Assembly (NCBI RefSeq): GCF_002174305.1
Contig: NZ_MIJB01000006.1
Location: 1-64,000, forward strand
DNA: 64,000 nt
Reading direction: 5' to 3'
Origin: Aeromicrobium sp. PE09-221
Lineage (GTDB): Bacteria; Actinomycetota; Actinomycetes; Propionibacteriales; Nocardioidaceae
Part shown: positions 43,612-51,770 of the stretch, piece after piece
Numbering within the stretch: position 1 is the first letter of the stretch
How the letters are laid out: each line of letters starts with the position of its first letter
The notes under the pieces: model-generated
Told to the model about the DNA's origin: nothing
What the model saw: only the letters and a program-made list of their open reading frames with translations
Databases searched by the model: none
Program-made: the position numbers and the translations under genes

Positions 43612-44790
43612 ATGACGCCCACCACCAGCTCAGCTCCCCACGCCGTCCGTGGCCGGGTGATCGTCCCCGGCTCCGTCCTCGACGACGCCGTGGTCTACAT
43701 CGACGGTCAGCAGATCGATGATGTGCGGGCCACCGCCGAGTCCGATCGCGAGCTGCCGTTCCTCGGCACCGTCGCACCGGGATTCATCGACATCCACTGT
43801 CACGGCGGGGCAGGCGCCTCCTTCAGCAGCGGAGACCTCGACGAGGTGACCACCGCCGCCCGGCACCACCGCGCCCGAGGCTCCACGACCGTCCTCGCGG
43901 GACTGGTCACCGATGCCGCCGAGCGCCTCCTCCGCGCGGTCGAGACGGCCGCCGAGGCGGCCGAACGGGACGAGGTCGGCGGGATCTATCTCGAGGGACC
44001 TTTCCTCAGCCCACAGCGATGCGGAGCCCAGGATCCCACCCACCTGCGGTCTCCGGATGTCGGGCTCACAGCCGAGCTCGTCCGAGCCGGTCGCGGTCAT
44101 GTCAGGGTGATGACCCTCGCCCCCGAGCTGCCCGGCGCCGACGCGGTGGCCGACCTTCTCCTCGAGAACGGGGTGATCCCGGCCGTGGGGCACACCGCTT
44201 GCAGTGCCGCGCAGACGGACCGGATCCTGCGGCGGGGCGCACCACAGGACAACCCTGGCCTGGCGACCCACCTGTTCAACGGAATGCCCCCGCTCCATCA
44301 CCGCGAGCCCGGACCTGTCGGCGCGTCCCTCGGTGCCGCTGCGGACGGCCATGCCAGCGTGGAACTGATCGTCGACGGCGTCCACCTCGACGACTCGATC
44401 GCCCGGCTCGTCTTCCAGGCACTCCCTGGCGGCGGCATTCTCCTGGTGAGCGATGCGATGGCCGCGGCCGGCATGTCCGATGGCACCTACCGCCTCGGCT
44501 CCCAGGACGTCCGCGTCGAATCGGGCGTCGCACGGCTCATCGTCGACGGACAGGTCGTGTCGATCGCCGGCAGCACCATCCATGTGGCCGATGCGGTGCG
44601 CCGCGCTCATCGAGATGCCGGAATCGACCTGGCGACGGTGGTGGCGGCTGCCACGGAGGCACCGGCCCGGGTCATCGGCGCCCGCTCGTCACTCGGCGTG
44701 ATCTCCCGAGCCGCGCGCGCCGACCTAGTCATCCTCGACGATGACTCACGCGTCACCCGCGTCATGCGTCGAGGGCGGTGGTTGCCGTGA
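43612..44790 (+). CDS. nagA: N-acetylglucosamine/galactosamine-6-phosphate deacetylase
   Basis: A 392-residue amidohydrolase that removes acetate from an N-acetylhexosamine-6-phosphate. Seen are the PGFIDIHCHGGAG metal motif, IYLEGPFLSPQRCGAQ (metal Glu), VIPAVGHTACSA, THLFNGMPPLHHREPG and VSDAMAAAGM (catalytic Asp). ATG 43612 begins 1 bp after the SIS stop and its own stop overlaps the kinase start as GTGA. It could be named agaA if the substrate is GalNAc-6-phosphate; the sequence alone does not decide. Confidence 0.92.
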   Translation: MTPTTSSAPHAVRGRVIVPGSVLDDAVVYIDGQQIDDVRATAESDRELPFLGTVAPGFIDIHCHGGAGASFSSGDLDEVTTAARHHRARGSTTVLAGLVTDAAERLLRAVETAAEAAERDEVGGIYLEGPFLSPQRCGAQDPTHLRSPDVGLTAELVRAGRGHVRVMTLAPELPGADAVADLLLENGVIPAVGHTACSAAQTDRILRRGAPQDNPGLATHLFNGMPPLHHREPGPVGASLGAAADGHASVELIVDGVHLDDSIARLVFQALPGGGILLVSDAMAAAGMSDGTYRLGSQDVRVESGVARLIVDGQVVSIAGSTIHVADAVRRAHRDAGIDLATVVAAATEAPARVIGARSSLGVISRAARADLVILDDDSRVTRVMRRGRWLP

Positions 44791-45707
44791 TCGTCACCGT
44801 GACGTGCAACCCCGCAATCGATCTCACCTACCGGATTCCCCATCTCGTGCCCGGCTCGGTCCACCGAGTGGCGAGCGTCGAGCGTCGCGCCGGCGGCAAG
44901 GGCGTGAATGTGGCGCGTGTCCTGCACCGCCTCGGTCGCCCCGTCGTCGCCACCGGATTCGCCGACGGACACTTCGCGGACGAACTCGAGGCGATAGGTC
45001 TGACGACACGTTTCGTCTCCGCTATGGACCGGGTGCGGCAGACCCTCGTCGTCCATGACAACCAGCAGGTGACCTCCCTCTGGGAGCCCGGGAACCCGAT
45101 CCACGATGGCGCCGAGGCCCGCTTGCTCGGCATCGTGACCGAATTGCTGCAGGAGGCCAAGGCTCTGGTCGTCTCCGGAAGCCTCCCGGCGGGCGCGGCG
45201 AACACCCTCCCCACTACCCTCGCGCACCTCGCCCGTGATGTCGGCGTGCCCGCGGTCCTCGATCTGGACGACGAGCCCCTCGCCATCGCCGCGCAGCGCT
45301 CCGCGGCGGTCCTCACACCGAACCACGAGGAGCTGGGCCGGCTGCTCGGCACCGCTGAGAATGCTTCGGCGGCTGCCGCGACACTGGCGACCACCACCGG
45401 TGCGCCCGTCGTCGTCACCCTCGGTGCCGATGGCATGCTCGCGAGCACCGGGACCCAGACCTGGCGGGTGCGCCCACTCGAGGTGCTCAGCGGCAATCCC
45501 ACCGGCGCAGGTGACGCCGCCGCGGCCGCGATAGCGGCCGGGTTGAGCGAGGCCCAGCCGTGGCCCGACATCCTCATCCAGGCCGTCGCACTGTCAGCAT
45601 CCGCCGTCAACGCACCGGTCGCGGGCGAGATCGATCTCGACACCTATCGATCCTGGCAGTCACGCCTGGAGGTCGAACCTCTCCGAACGCCCGGCGACGA
45701 AAGGTAG
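44787..45707 (+). CDS. Tagatose-6-phosphate kinase / 1-phosphofructokinase-type PfkB kinase
   Basis: A 306-residue kinase of the LacC/FruK branch: start IVTVTCNPAIDLTYRIP, sugar-phosphate site RAGGKGVNVARVLHRLG, and catalytic PTGAGDAAAAAIAAG. It starts at GTG 44787 in a GTGA overlap. In this setting it should phosphorylate the ketose-6-phosphate made by the SIS protein to the 1,6-bisphosphate for the following aldolase. A second, FruK-like paralogue lies at 53248-54234. Confidence 0.88.
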   Translation: MIVTVTCNPAIDLTYRIPHLVPGSVHRVASVERRAGGKGVNVARVLHRLGRPVVATGFADGHFADELEAIGLTTRFVSAMDRVRQTLVVHDNQQVTSLWEPGNPIHDGAEARLLGIVTELLQEAKALVVSGSLPAGAANTLPTTLAHLARDVGVPAVLDLDDEPLAIAAQRSAAVLTPNHEELGRLLGTAENASAAAATLATTTGAPVVVTLGADGMLASTGTQTWRVRPLEVLSGNPTGAGDAAAAAIAAGLSEAQPWPDILIQAVALSASAVNAPVAGEIDLDTYRSWQSRLEVEPLRTPGDER

Positions 45708-45711
45708 ATCC

Positions 45712-46563
45712 ATGCCCCAGGCACCCCTGACTCGGCTGCTGGAACGAGCCCGCGCCGAGGGAACAGCCATCGGCGCGATGAACGTCATCACGCTCGAACA
45801 CGCCGAGGCGATAGTGATCGGTGCGGAGGCGGCCGATCGACCCGTCGTGATCCAGCTGTCGGAGAACACCGTGGCGTACCGCGGGAGTCTGGGCCCGGTC
45901 GGGCTCGCCTGCCTGCGAATCGCCGAGGAGTCAAGCACCGAGGTCTGCGTGCACCTCGACCACGCGACCGACCCCGAGCTCGTACGAGCGGCGGTGGACC
46001 TCGGCTTCGACTCGGTGATGTTCGATGCCTCCACTCGGCCCCACGCCGAGAACGTGCGAACGACGGCGGCGATCGCTGCCTGGTGTCACGACCACGGCAT
46101 CGCGGTAGAAGCCGAGCTGGGTGAAGTGGGCGGCAAAGACGGGGTCCACGCTCCCGGAGTCCGCACCGATCCCGGTGACGCTCGTCGCTTCGTGGAGGCG
46201 ACAGGCGTCGACGCCCTCGCCGTCGCCGTGGGCTCGTCCCACGCGATGGTCACCCGCGACGCCCGCCTCGACGATGACCTGATCGCCCGCCTTCACGCCG
46301 CGGTACCCGTCCCACTCGTCCTGCACGGTTCGTCCGGCGTGCCCGACGACGGCCTGCGTAGCGCCGTGCGCGCGGGGGTGCGCAAGGTGAACATCGCTAC
46401 CCATCTCAACCTCCAGATGACACGGGCCATCACGACTGTCGTCGATGAAGGGCGAGCCGACCCGCGCATCTACCTGGGGGCTGGACGCGATGCCATGGCC
46501 CTCGAAGTGCAGCGGATTCTCATGCTCCTGAGCATCAATTCCGAGGCATCCATTGACAGGTAG
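45712..46563 (+). CDS. Class II ketose-bisphosphate aldolase, GatY/KbaY-like
   Basis: A 283-residue zinc aldolase. Typical segments are VCVHLDHATDPELVRAAVDLGFDSVMFDAS (zinc His), EAELGEVGGKDG, AVAVGSSHAM, and LVLHGSSGVPDDGLRSAVRAGVRKVNIAT. It would split tagatose- or fructose-1,6-bisphosphate to dihydroxyacetone phosphate and glyceraldehyde-3-phosphate. The ATG is 4 bp after the kinase stop with GAAAGG upstream. A close paralogue sits at 55087-55908, so two sugar pathways here use the same kind of enzyme. Confidence 0.9.
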   Translation: MPQAPLTRLLERARAEGTAIGAMNVITLEHAEAIVIGAEAADRPVVIQLSENTVAYRGSLGPVGLACLRIAEESSTEVCVHLDHATDPELVRAAVDLGFDSVMFDASTRPHAENVRTTAAIAAWCHDHGIAVEAELGEVGGKDGVHAPGVRTDPGDARRFVEATGVDALAVAVGSSHAMVTRDARLDDDLIARLHAAVPVPLVLHGSSGVPDDGLRSAVRAGVRKVNIATHLNLQMTRAITTVVDEGRADPRIYLGAGRDAMALEVQRILMLLSINSEASIDR

Positions 46564-46592
46564 ATGACCAATAGCGTTCCATAATAGTCATA

Positions 46593-46610
46593 TTCAATCA
46601 GTTTTGATCA
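46593..46610. promoter_or_regulatory. Second set of 10-bp-phased direct repeats, before the PTS genes
   Basis: TTCAATCA (46593-46600) and TTTGATCA (46603-46610) repeat, in reversed order, the elements at 42643-42660; in both places TTTGATCA is followed by TC. The site lies 15 bp before the IIA start, indicating an internal promoter or operator controlled by the same regulator. Confidence 0.65.
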
Positions 46611-46624
46611 TCAGAGGATCCCCC

Positions 46625-47113
46625 ATGACCGCGACGCCCGACCCGGTTCCCTCGCCCGAGCTCCTCGGCACGCGCATCGCCGCGACCGACTGGACCGATG
46701 CCGTCCGCGCCGCCGGCCAGCTGCTCGTCGATGCCGGACGCTGCACCACGGGGTATGTCGAGGCCATGCAGGACGCCGTCCGCGATCTCGGCCCGTACAT
46801 GGTGGTCGCACCCGGTGTCGCGATGCCTCACGCACGTCCCGAGTCCGGTGTCCTCGCCCCCGGCGTCGCGATCGTCACCCTCGCCTCCCCGGTCGCCTTC
46901 GGCCACGCGGCGAATGACCCCGTGGACCTCGTCATCGCCTTCGCCGCGATCGACAAGGATGCCCACCTGGCGACCCTGCAACGCATCGTGTCACTCATCC
47001 AGGACGACGCGACCCTCGGCGCCCTTCGCTCCGCGCCGGACGAGACCACCGCGGCCGCGATCCTCCGCGACCATCACGATCCAGCCCTCAACCCCTCAAG
47101 GAGCCAGCAATGA
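46625..47113 (+). CDS. PTS IIA component, mannitol/fructose-ascorbate type
   Basis: A 162-residue cytoplasmic phosphocarrier. The phosphorylation site is His69 in MVVAPGVAMPHARPESG, followed by LASPVAFGHAANDPVDLVIAFAAIDKDAH typical of IIA proteins for the ascorbate/galactitol group. AGAGGA precedes the ATG. It passes phosphate from HPr to the IIB encoded next, with which it overlaps by 4 bp. It starts a PTS block that has its own operator. Confidence 0.9.
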   Translation: MTATPDPVPSPELLGTRIAATDWTDAVRAAGQLLVDAGRCTTGYVEAMQDAVRDLGPYMVVAPGVAMPHARPESGVLAPGVAIVTLASPVAFGHAANDPVDLVIAFAAIDKDAHLATLQRIVSLIQDDATLGALRSAPDETTAAAILRDHHDPALNPSRSQQ

Positions 47114-47391
47114 AGATCGCCACCGTGTGCGGCATGGGTTTCGGCACCAGCATGATGCTCGCCATGCAGGTCCGCGACATCCTCGCTGACGAGGGGGTCC
47201 AGGCGTCCGTGGATCCGGTCGACCTCGGCTCCTTCAAGTCCATGCAGGCCGATGTCGTCATCGCCCCCCGCGACATGGAGTCGCAGGTGACGGCCGGGCC
47301 CGCCGAGCACGTCGTGCTCATCGACAACCTCGTCGACCGCGACGAGGTCAGCTCGAAGGTTCTCGAGCTTCTTCGGTCCCTGGCCGACTAA
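47110..47391 (+). CDS. PTS IIB component, ascorbate/lactose type
   Basis: A 93-residue IIB with the active-site Cys7 in ATVCGMGFGTSMML, a P-loop-like pattern characteristic of SgaB/UlaB and galactitol IIB proteins. It takes phosphate from the IIA and gives it to the sugar bound in IIC. It is coupled upstream by ATGA and followed by the IIC gene after 50 bp. Confidence 0.92.
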   Translation: MKIATVCGMGFGTSMMLAMQVRDILADEGVQASVDPVDLGSFKSMQADVVIAPRDMESQVTAGPAEHVVLIDNLVDRDEVSSKVLELLRSLAD

Positions 47392-47441
47392 TCCCCAGGT
47401 GGCCCGGCCACCGCCCTCCCCTCACCCCACAGGAGAAGTTC

Positions 47442-48866
47442 ATGACAGCCTTGAACTTTGTCGTCGAGCTGGTCCAGGTCCCGGCCATCATCATCGGCCT
47501 GATCGCCCTCATCGGCCTGCTCATCCAGCGCAAACCCCTCGGCGACACCGTCTCGGGGACCATCAAGACGGTGCTGAGCCTGTTGGTCATCGCCGGCGGC
47601 ATCACCGTCCTCATCAACGCCCTCACGCCGATCCAGGCCATGTTCGAGCGCGCCCTCCCGACCGGCCGCGTCACCACCTTCGTCACCTTCGACGAAGCGG
47701 TGGTGAGCGCGGTACAGACCGCGGACGTCGGCCGCCTCGGCATGTTGATCGGGCTGACCCTGTTGTTCGGCTACGCCTTCCACCTGCTGCTCGCCAGGGT
47801 CACCCGCGCCCGGTACGTCTACCTCACGGGTCACATGATCTGGGTCAACGCCGGTGCCTTCGCCATCTTGTTCCACAGCCTCGACCTGGGCGATGCGACC
47901 ACCGTCGCCGCGGGCTCGATCACCTCCGGGGCGTACATGACCTTCGCCCCGGCTCTCGCACAGCCGATCATGCGCAGGATCACCGGACGCGACGACGTGG
48001 CCTTCGGGCACGGGCAGACGCTCCTCAATGTCGCCGCCGCCGGTCTCGGCAAGCTCATCGGCGACCCCGGCAAGAGCACCGAGGACATCAAGGTGCCGCA
48101 GAAGCTGAACTTCTTCCGCGACGTGGCCGTCTCGACCACACTGGTCATGCTCGTCGTCGCCTTCGTGGCAGCCGTCAGCGCGGTCTCTCAGATCGGCATC
48201 GCAACCTTCACCGAGGAGATCTCCGAGGGTCAGAACTGGTTGGTCTTCACGCTGCTCGCGGCCCTCGGGTTCACCGCCGGCATGCTGATCATGCTCTACG
48301 GCGTGCGGATGCTCATCGCCGAGATCGTCCCGGCTTTCCAGGGCATCGCCCGCCGCCTCATCCCGACGGCGAAGCCCGCGTTGGACGTGCCGGTGATCTT
48401 CCCCTTCGCGCCGAACGCGCTGGTCATCGGTCTCGTCGCCGGTGTCATCGGCCAGTTACTCGGCATGGCCGTGCTCGCCGCCATCGGCTGGCCGGTCCCG
48501 ATCCCCAGCATGATCGTCGCATTCTTCGCGTGCGGTGCCGCGGCGATCTTCGGCAATGCGACCGGTGGACGACGCGGCGCCTGGGCCGGTGGTTTCCTCT
48601 GGGGCTTCGTCGGTTGGATCATGATCAGCTATGCCTACAAGTTCGAGATCTTCGGCGACCTGACCGCACTGGGAGCGACCGGCCTCGGTTTCACCGTCCC
48701 CGATGTCATCGTGCCCGCGATCATCGTTCACGCGATCAGTTCGCTACTCGGCTCGTGGTGGGCAGTCGCCGTCACCGGCGCCGTGGTGGTCGGCCTCGTG
48801 GCGTTCACCTGGCAGCCACGCATTCCCGATGACGAGCCGGCGGAGAGCGCCACCACGGACGCCTGA
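47442..48866 (+). CDS. PTS IIC component, SgaT/UlaA family
   Basis: A 474-residue membrane permease with about ten hydrophobic segments. Family marks are FHLLLARVTRARYVYLTGHMIW, QTLLNVAAAGLGKLIGDPGKSTEDIKVPQKLNFFRD and AFFACGAAAIFGNATGGRRGAW. UlaA imports ascorbate in E. coli, but many homologues serve other sugars. Linked to NagA, an AgaS-like SIS protein and a tagatose-type kinase, this one probably imports an N-acetylhexosamine or related sugar. GGAGA precedes the ATG, and a strong hairpin follows the stop. Confidence 0.92.
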   Translation: MTALNFVVELVQVPAIIIGLIALIGLLIQRKPLGDTVSGTIKTVLSLLVIAGGITVLINALTPIQAMFERALPTGRVTTFVTFDEAVVSAVQTADVGRLGMLIGLTLLFGYAFHLLLARVTRARYVYLTGHMIWVNAGAFAILFHSLDLGDATTVAAGSITSGAYMTFAPALAQPIMRRITGRDDVAFGHGQTLLNVAAAGLGKLIGDPGKSTEDIKVPQKLNFFRDVAVSTTLVMLVVAFVAAVSAVSQIGIATFTEEISEGQNWLVFTLLAALGFTAGMLIMLYGVRMLIAEIVPAFQGIARRLIPTAKPALDVPVIFPFAPNALVIGLVAGVIGQLLGMAVLAAIGWPVPIPSMIVAFFACGAAAIFGNATGGRRGAWAGGFLWGFVGWIMISYAYKFEIFGDLTALGATGLGFTVPDVIVPAIIVHAISSLLGSWWAVAVTGAVVVGLVAFTWQPRIPDDEPAESATTDA

Positions 48867-48882
48867 CCGCAGATCGCCACCG

Positions 48883-48924
48883 CTGCGAATGCCCCACCCG
48901 CCATCCCGGGTGGGGCATTCGCAG
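48883..48924. terminator. Strong bidirectional terminator after the PTS operon
   Basis: A perfect 18-bp stem (arms 48883-48900 and 48907-48924, core CCCCACCCG / CGGGTGGGG) with a 6-nt loop lies between the convergent IIC and DUF3618 genes, 16 bp past each stop. Confidence 0.9.
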
Positions 48925-48939
48925 TCTCAGGCTGTCGAG

Positions 48940-49245
48940 TCAGCGCGAACGACGCCCCATCAGCACTGCGACCACGGCCACCAGGACCACCACCGCGCCG
49001 GCCCCAGCGAGCACCTTCGGATCGGGTCTGCCATCGGCTGTGGTACCGGCGTCCTTGGCGTGCTCCGCGAATGAGGCCGCCTTCGCCTTGGCCTCCTCGG
49101 CCTTGCGTTTCGCCTGAGCCTTCACATTCAGCCGATCGGTCAACGCATCGACCGTCTCGCCGAGATCCTCTCGCGTGCGCTCGATATCGGCCTCGATATC
49201 GTCCATGCTCGCGCCCTGTTCCGGTTCGGGATGCTCACTTGTCAT
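48940..49245 (-). CDS. DUF3618 small membrane-associated protein
   Basis: A 101-residue protein. Residues 14-50 contain DIEADIERTREDLGETVDALTDRLNVKAQ, the DUF3618 signature, predicted as an amphipathic or coiled helix. A single hydrophobic segment (about 78-96) ends in GRRSR. Function unknown. It overlaps the Holin-X-like gene by 11 bp, the usual partnership of these families in actinobacteria. Confidence 0.88.
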   Translation of the reverse strand: MTSEHPEPEQGASMDDIEADIERTREDLGETVDALTDRLNVKAQAKRKAEEAKAKAASFAEHAKDAGTTADGRPDPKVLAGAGAVVVLVAVVAVLMGRRSR

Positions 49246-49639
49246 GGTGCATCGCCTCCTTGATCTCGTCGATGTCGTCCTTCACCGTCTCTACCGTGCG
49301 CTCCGGAGTCGGCGTGGCCTGCTGGATCTCCTTCTTGCCGACCAGCGCCGCCACCCCCGCGGCGACGAACAGCACCGCGGCGACGATCAGCGCGGCCGCC
49401 CAGGCCGGGAGAACCAGGGCGAGGGCGAGGACCGCCGCGGCGATCAACGTGCCCAGCCCGAACAACGCCAGCAGGCCGCCGGCCCCGAACAGGCCCGCGC
49501 CGATCCCGCCGTGCTTGGCCTTCTGCGACATCTCCGCCTGCGCCAGCCGCAGCTCGTCGCGCACCAGACGCGAGGTCTGCTCCGACAGCCGGGTGACCAG
49601 TTCCCCGGTCGACAGCCCTTGTGGTCGCTCTTCGCTCAT
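49235..49639 (-). CDS. Actinobacterial Holin-X-like membrane protein
   Basis: A 134-residue protein with an N-terminal helix GELVTRLSEQTSRLVRDELRLAQAEM and two hydrophobic hairpin segments (about 47-72 and 76-99). This is the Holin-X/phage holin superfamily III pattern, which in cells is a chromosomal envelope protein of unknown role, not a lysis gene. It lies between DUF3618 and YihY-family genes on one strand and is probably co-transcribed with both. Confidence 0.88.
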   Translation of the reverse strand: MSEERPQGLSTGELVTRLSEQTSRLVRDELRLAQAEMSQKAKHGGIGAGLFGAGGLLALFGLGTLIAAAVLALALVLPAWAAALIVAAVLFVAAGVAALVGKKEIQQATPTPERTVETVKDDIDEIKEAMHHDK

Positions 49640-49642
49640 CGC

Positions 49643-50764
49643 TCATCGCTCCTTCGTCGTCGAGGACCTGTCATGGTCGTCTCCGCGCGACCGGTCGCCT
49701 TCGCCGGCCCGCTGCTGCGCCTGCCGCCGCAGGCGGCGACCGCGCACCCGATCCTTCTCGTCCTTCTTCTGATCCTTTTCGATCTGCCGGGTATCGCGCG
49801 GCGGCAGCTGGATGCTCTCCTCGGCGGCGATCCCGGCCTGCAGCTCGCGCCCTCGCTCGACCTCGGCATCGAACTCCGCCCCGAACAGCAGGGCCAGGTT
49901 GGTGATCCACAGCCACAACAGGAAGACGATGACGCCGCCGAGGGAGCCGTAGGTGCTGTTGTAGTTGGAGAAGTTCAGGACATAGACGGCGAAGCCCGCC
50001 GATGCGATGATCCAGGTGATGATCGCCAGGACCGCGCCGATGCTGATCCAACGGAACTTCGGCTGCCGGACATTCGGCGTGGAGTGGTAGAGGAGCGCCA
50101 CGATCACCACGACGATCGCGAGCAGGACCGGCCACTTGAGGATGTTCCAGGCCGTCACCACTCCGCTTCCGAGGCCGAGCGCCGATCCCACCGAGCTGGC
50201 CACCGGGCCCGACAACGCCAGGAGGAGCCCCGCGGACCCGACGAGCAGCACGATCACCACCGTGAGCACGAGCATCCAGGGCCGCAGCTTCCAGATCGGC
50301 CGGCCCTCGTCGACCTCGTAGACACGGTTCATGGCCCGGCCGAAGGCACCGACATAACCCGACGCCGTCCAGAGGGCGCCGAGGATGCCGGTGATCAACG
50401 CGAGACCCGCGGTCGGGGCGTTGGCGAGGGTCTCGATCGGACCACGCAACGTGTCGACGGTCGAGCTCGGCAACAGATCGCCCAGCACATCGAGCACGGC
50501 CTCGGTCGTCCGCTCGGCCTGACCCACCACGCCAAGCAGGGACACCACCGCGAGCAGCGCAGGAAATAGGGACAGCGTCGCGTAGTAGGTAAGGGCCGCC
50601 GCGAGATCCAAGCACTGGTCCTTGGAGAACTCGCGTACGGTCTTGCGGGCGATATAGAACCAGGAGGGCTTGGTCAGGTCCGTCGGGTCATCCGGCTTGC
50701 GCGGATCCTCCGGCGGCGGCTCGCCACGGACATGCTGATCTGCCGAGCTCACACGATCCCCCAC
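49643..50764 (-). CDS. YihY/virulence factor BrkB family membrane protein
   Basis: A 373-residue inner-membrane protein with about six hydrophobic segments between residues 55 and 310. Motifs are DQCLDLAAALTYYATLSLFPALLAVVSLLG, ITGILGALWTASGYVGAFGRAMNRVYEV and YGSLGGVIVFLLWLWITNLALLFGAEFDAEVER. The C-terminal tail is highly basic. The family was once annotated RNase BN, which is not supported. It is the first gene of the three-gene envelope unit. Confidence 0.92.
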   Translation of the reverse strand: MGDRVSSADQHVRGEPPPEDPRKPDDPTDLTKPSWFYIARKTVREFSKDQCLDLAAALTYYATLSLFPALLAVVSLLGVVGQAERTTEAVLDVLGDLLPSSTVDTLRGPIETLANAPTAGLALITGILGALWTASGYVGAFGRAMNRVYEVDEGRPIWKLRPWMLVLTVVIVLLVGSAGLLLALSGPVASSVGSALGLGSGVVTAWNILKWPVLLAIVVVIVALLYHSTPNVRQPKFRWISIGAVLAIITWIIASAGFAVYVLNFSNYNSTYGSLGGVIVFLLWLWITNLALLFGAEFDAEVERGRELQAGIAAEESIQLPPRDTRQIEKDQKKDEKDRVRGRRLRRQAQQRAGEGDRSRGDDHDRSSTTKER

Positions 50765-50843
50765 GTCGATATCGAAAGGCCACTGCCCGACCTGTCTTCA
50801 CGATAGAGCGACCGCGGCCTTATCGCGCGGCAACGGAGGCGAG

Positions 50844-51145
50844 CAGCCACCCGCGGTATCGCTGTACCGAACTCCCGATATCGATCTCGATGATGGCCTC
50901 GTGCTCTCCGAGATCCATGACGTCCGCGCCTCCCTGGCAGGCGTTCTACGCGCGCCGCGTCGTTGGAGCGGCCTTCTGCGCCGCACCGCCTCCGCGCGCG
51001 CCGTCCAGGGCTCGAACACCATCCGTGGACTGCTCGAGCCGGCGCGCCGCTACGACAGATCCACACTGAGATCCGCTCGGCCCGGCCGGCCCTCACCGAT
51101 CCCTATCCCACGCTCCTCACCGAGATCCGGCGAGCCCTCGGCTGA
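50844..51145 (+). pseudogene. Fic-family protein remnant
   Basis: Forward-strand sequence gives the N-terminal segment of a Fic AMPylase: VSLYRTPDIDLDDGLVLSEI, then RAPRRWSGLLRRTASARAVQ and GSNTI, close to the RWTGLLRR..ARAIQGSNSIEGY start of many actinobacterial Fic proteins. After the GSNTI stretch the match is lost. A different frame then yields QIHTEIRSARPALTDPYPTL and a stop at 51145, resembling a C-terminal end. The catalytic HPFxxGNG motif is absent, so the gene has an internal deletion. No start codon is visible. Confidence 0.45.
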
Positions 51146-51162
51146 CCCCGCCGGGATCGTCG

Positions 51163-51600
51163 TTACGCGAGCTTGGCGCTCAGTTCCGCATAAATCTCCT
51201 CCGCCGAGCCGCCGGTCAATACAGCGCGCAGATCCTCGTCGATCAGCGCCCGCGAGACCTGCGCCAGCAACGTCAGGTGCGTGGTGCCGGCCTCTGCCTC
51301 CGGGACGAGCATTGCGAGGGTCACCGAGACATCCTCGCCGGACCAGTCGACGGGACCGTCGAATCGCTGCACCAGCAGCGCCGCATGCTCGACCGCCGCG
51401 TGCTTGGTGTGCGGGATGGCGATGCCGTCCATGAGCGCCGTCGACATCTCCGTCTCCCGCGCTTCGAGCCCGGCCACCACCCCGGCGGCATCGGAGGCGT
51501 AACCCCGTTCGACCGCGAAGGCAGCGATCTGCGCCAGCACATCCCCCTTGCTGCCGGCCGAACCGCCGATGCGGACATTCTCCGCAGTGAAGATCTCCAT
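51163..51600 (-). CDS. fruA: PTS fructose IIA component
   Basis: A 145-residue IIA phosphocarrier with active-site His64 in LMDGIAIPHTKHAAV and the following SVTLAMLVPEAEAGTTHLTLLAQVSR of the fructose/mannitol group. ATG 51600 sits 7 bp after AAGGAG; ATG 51606 in the same frame is too close to it. It is separated from the IIBC gene by 170 bp that hold a large hairpin, an uncommon gap within a fru operon. Phosphate passes from HPr to this protein and then to the IIB domain. Confidence 0.9.
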   Translation of the reverse strand: MEIFTAENVRIGGSAGSKGDVLAQIAAFAVERGYASDAAGVVAGLEARETEMSTALMDGIAIPHTKHAAVEHAALLVQRFDGPVDWSGEDVSVTLAMLVPEAEAGTTHLTLLAQVSRALIDEDLRAVLTGGSAEEIYAELSAKLA

Positions 51601-51687
51601 GGTCATTCTCCTTCTGAGTACTGCTGACACGACGTAAGGGGTGGCTGGCACTGGATGACGTTCCTCGTCCATCCTGTCGTGTCACGG

Positions 51688-51758
51688 CCTCCGACGAACC
51701 GATGATGATGCGTTGTGGCTGCCATAACCGCCGTATCGCATCATCATCGGTGCGGAGG
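51688..51758 (-). promoter_or_regulatory. Large hairpin between fruBC and the IIA gene
   Basis: A perfect 15-bp stem (ACCGATGATGATGCG at 51698-51712, CGCATCATCATCGGT at 51737-51751) is extended by an outer 6-bp stem (CCTCCG 51688-51693, CGGAGG 51753-51758) with a small bulge. It lies in the transcript after the IIBC stop. It may act as a partial terminator or RNA stabiliser that sets the IIBC:IIA ratio. Confidence 0.6.
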
Positions 51759-51770
51759 CGCGGACGTCGT

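Noticed and set aside
47399..48832. 477-codon open frame overlapping the PTS IIC gene in another frame
   Set aside because: The IIC frame has clear UlaA motifs and hydrophobic segments; the alternative is Arg/His-rich without motifs.
47442..48866. Ascorbate utilisation operon
   Set aside because: No ulaD, ulaE, ulaF or ulaG homologues are nearby; NagA, AgaS-like SIS and tagatose-type kinase point to an amino sugar instead.
49235..49639. Phage lysis holin and hence a prophage
   Set aside because: Holin-X/phage holin superfamily III proteins are chromosomal in actinobacteria; the neighbours are DUF3618 and YihY genes and no phage genes are present.
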